A DNA stretch of 11,866 nt from assembly GCA_004298295.1 (NCBI GenBank), contig SCUH01000128.1:1-11866 (forward strand). The letters are read 5' to 3'. Under the pieces are notes generated by a model, which had not been told where the DNA came from, made no database searches, and worked only from the letters and a program-made list of their open reading frames with translations. The stretch's first letter is position 1, and the number at the start of each line of letters is the position of its first letter. The translations under genes were made by a program, and so were the position numbers. This stretch comes from Betaproteobacteria bacterium (GTDB taxonomy: Bacteria; Pseudomonadota; Gammaproteobacteria; Burkholderiales; SG8-39). Positions 10,163 to 11,866 of the stretch are shown here, piece after piece.

Positions 10163-11089
10163 TTGAAAATCGCCGTCGTCGGCGCCGGCGCGATGGGGTC
10201 CGTGTACGCGGGCCTGCTCGGTGCCGCCGGTCACGAAGTGTGGGCTATCGACACCTGGCGCGAGCATGTCGAGGCGATGCGGGCGAAGGGCTTGCGCGTG
10301 GAGGGCGCCTCGGGCGATCGCACCGTTCCGGTTCACGCCACGACCGACGCAGCGGAGGCCGGCGTCTGCGATCTCGTCATCCTCGCGACCAAGGCGATGC
10401 AGGTGGCCGCGGCCGCGACCGCCGCCAAGCCGCTCGTCGGTCCGGCGACCCTGGTGCTCTCGATCCAGAACGGCCTCGGCGGACCCGACACCGCGGCCGG
10501 CATCCTCGGACGGGAGAACGTCGCCGTCGGCGTCGTCGGCGGTTTCGGTGCCTCGATGCGCGCCGCGGGACATGCGCATCACAATGGCTGGGAGCTGGTG
10601 CGGCTGGGCGAGCTTGCGGGTCCAGTCACGCCGCACCTGGAGAAGGTGGCCGAGGTCTGGCGCGGCGCGGGCTTTCGCGTTAAGTGCTTCGACGACATCG
10701 GCCAGCTCGTCTGGGAAAAGCTGATCTGCAACTGCGCCTACTCGGGTCCCTGCGCGATCGGCGAGTGCACCACCGGCGAGGTGATGAGCGATCCCGATCT
10801 GTCCCGCGTCTCCGCGGCCTGCGCAAGCGAGGCCTTCGCGGTCGCGAAGGCCAAGGGTATCCGGCTCGACTTCGACGATCCGGTCGCCTACGTGCGCGAC
10901 TTCGGTTCGAAGATCCCTAAGGCGCGGCCCTCCGTGCTGCTCGACCTGATGGCGAAACGCAAGTCCGAGATCGACGTCATCAACGGTGCGATCCCGCGGG
11001 TGGCAAAGGATGTGCGGCTACCGGCGCCGGTCAACGATGCCATCACCGCGCTGGTGCGCTCGAAGGAGCGCCGGCTCGGTTGCCGCTGA
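10163..11089 (+). CDS. Ketopantoate reductase (ApbA/PanE) family protein
   Basis: A 308-residue NAD(P)H-dependent reductase. In the classic case it reduces 2-dehydropantoate to pantoate for CoA synthesis (EC 1.1.1.169). The nucleotide-binding loop is VVGAGAMGSVYAGLLGAAG (5-23). The residues needed in E. coli PanE (Asn98, Lys176, Ser244, Glu256) have counterparts at Asn103 (IQNGLG), Lys186 (VWEKLICN), Ser257 and Glu269 (SEIDVINGA), so the active site looks intact. The start is TTG at 10163, four bases after the thiolase stop, and the encoded MKIAVVGAGAMG is the expected N-terminus; the nearest purine-rich sequence, GAGG, is about 12 bases upstream. Tight linkage suggests coupled expression with the beta-oxidation genes. 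Many paralogues in this family have unknown substrates, so true pantoate synthesis is possible but not shown. Another 2-oxo or 3-oxo acid substrate is an alternative. Confidence 0.9.
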   Translation: MKIAVVGAGAMGSVYAGLLGAAGHEVWAIDTWREHVEAMRAKGLRVEGASGDRTVPVHATTDAAEAGVCDLVILATKAMQVAAAATAAKPLVGPATLVLSIQNGLGGPDTAAGILGRENVAVGVVGGFGASMRAAGHAHHNGWELVRLGELAGPVTPHLEKVAEVWRGAGFRVKCFDDIGQLVWEKLICNCAYSGPCAIGECTTGEVMSDPDLSRVSAACASEAFAVAKAKGIRLDFDDPVAYVRDFGSKIPKARPSVLLDLMAKRKSEIDVINGAIPRVAKDVRLPAPVNDAITALVRSKERRLGCR

Positions 11090-11115
11090 CGCGAACGCTG
11101 GCGCGCCCCAAGCTC

Positions 11116-11866
11116 TCAGAAGGCGCGGCTTTCGCCCGGTTTCATGATGATGAGCCGGGTGGTGAGCTTGCGCTTGGCGATTTCCATCTGGAACTGTTCG
11201 GGCGTGCCCTTGAGCAGCCCGAAAGTGGCGAAATGCATCGGGATCACGTGCTTTGGATTGACGCGCTGCACGGCGAGCGCCGCGTGCACCGGGTCCATCG
11301 TGAAGTGGCCGCCGATGCAGGCCAGCATCACGTCGACCTTGAAGAATTCGGAGATGAGCTTCATGTCCTCGTACACCTCCGTGTCACCCGTGTGGTAGAT
11401 GGTCGGACCCCCTTCGATCTGCAGCACGTAGCCGACCGGATTTCCGGCGGCGATCGCGCTGGGGTGACCGGGCGCCGGAGCCGGAATGGTCGGTATCGTG
11501 AGTTCCGAGCCGTGGATGGCGTTGACGATCGTGACCTTGGCTTTGACCTTGGGCAGGTCGAAGGTACCGCCCACGTTGCCGCCTGTCGCGATGCTCGCCT
11601 GCTGCTCCGGATAGCCGAGCACCGATTTCATGTTGAACTGAAGTCCGTAAGGCGCTACCAGCACCGCGCCCGTCTTCTTGCCGATTTCCACGGCCTGCCC
11701 GATGTGATCGGCATGCCCATGCGTGAGCAGGATGTAGTCCACCCGGCCAAGCTCGGAAAGCGAATTCTTGTCCGGGTTGGCCGGCGAGGTGAGCCACGGA
11801 TCGATCAGGATCACGCCGCCCGAGGGCGTTTCAATCCGGAACGCCGCGTGGCCGTACCAGTGAATC
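11116..11866 (-). CDS. Metal-dependent hydrolase of the metallo-beta-lactamase fold (UPF0173 type), 5' end cut by window edge
   Basis: 249 residues are visible of a cytoplasmic MBL-fold hydrolase whose substrate is unknown. The frame is open to base 11866 and the first visible residues are IHWYGHAAFRIETPSGGV, matching the usual beginning of this family, so only two or three residues including the start lie outside. A GTG at 11814 is an internal codon, not the start. Metal-binding motifs seen: YGHAAF near the start, the THGHADHIG loop, YHTGDTEVYEDM, and VIPMHFATFGLL near the end, with IGGHFTMDP between. Length is slightly above the common 225-230 residues for this group. No signal peptide is seen. 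It converges on the ketopantoate reductase gene with 26 bases between stops, and probably belongs to a separate unit to the right. Confidence 0.92.
   Translation of the reverse strand, partial: IHWYGHAAFRIETPSGGVILIDPWLTSPANPDKNSLSELGRVDYILLTHGHADHIGQAVEIGKKTGAVLVAPYGLQFNMKSVLGYPEQQASIATGGNVGGTFDLPKVKAKVTIVNAIHGSELTIPTIPAPAPGHPSAIAAGNPVGYVLQIEGGPTIYHTGDTEVYEDMKLISEFFKVDVMLACIGGHFTMDPVHAALAVQRVNPKHVIPMHFATFGLLKGTPEQFQMEIAKRKLTTRLIIMKPGESRAF

Noticed and set aside
11099..11106. GGCGCGCC palindrome in the gap between the reductase and the MBL hydrolase
   Set aside because: Short GC palindromes are expected by chance at this base composition and no longer symmetry surrounds it.

Overview
The window is GC-rich, densely coding bacterial DNA. 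No gap between genes exceeds about 75 bases. Gene content suggests a betaproteobacterium, possibly Burkholderiales: a branched-chain amino acid type ABC ATPase pair with that group's typical motif variants, a FadB-like fusion next to a thiolase, and an alanine dehydrogenase next to an EamA transporter. This assignment is an inference from protein style; there is no rRNA or marker gene to confirm it. I see no tRNA, rRNA, insertion sequence, CRISPR array, phage gene or long repeat.

Layout. (1) Bases 1-2793, plus strand: the 3' part of a livG-type ATPase, a complete livF-type ATPase overlapping it by 8 bases, and a family 5 (oligopeptide/dipeptide type) periplasmic binding protein. (2) Bases 2806-6793, minus strand: a tight four-gene run. 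In transcription order it is alanine dehydrogenase, an EamA/DMT permease, a divergent acyl-CoA carboxyltransferase and a 134-residue protein of unknown function, with gaps of 15, 7 and 39 bases. (3) Bases 6794-6863: a short divergent control region with an extended -10 promoter candidate facing right. (4) Bases 6864-11089, plus strand: an enoyl-CoA hydratase/3-hydroxyacyl-CoA dehydrogenase fusion, a thiolase and a ketopantoate reductase family protein. (5) Bases 11116-11866, minus strand: a UPF0173-type metallo-beta-lactamase-fold hydrolase lacking only its first few residues at the right edge.

How the genes fit together. The rightward operon carries out the last three chemical steps of beta-oxidation (hydration, oxidation, thiolysis), with a pantoate/NADPH-type reductase attached. 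The leftward operon joins alanine to pyruvate conversion, a small-molecule permease and a carboxyltransferase with no visible biotin carboxylase partner. The ABC genes point to uptake of amino acids, peptides or similar small compounds. Together the region looks like a catabolic neighbourhood for amino acids and acyl-CoA. Most genes belong to well-known families. The less ordinary points are the asymmetric ATP sites of LivG/LivF, the family 5 binding protein beside HAAT-type ATPases, the divergent carboxyltransferase and the small unknown protein next to it.
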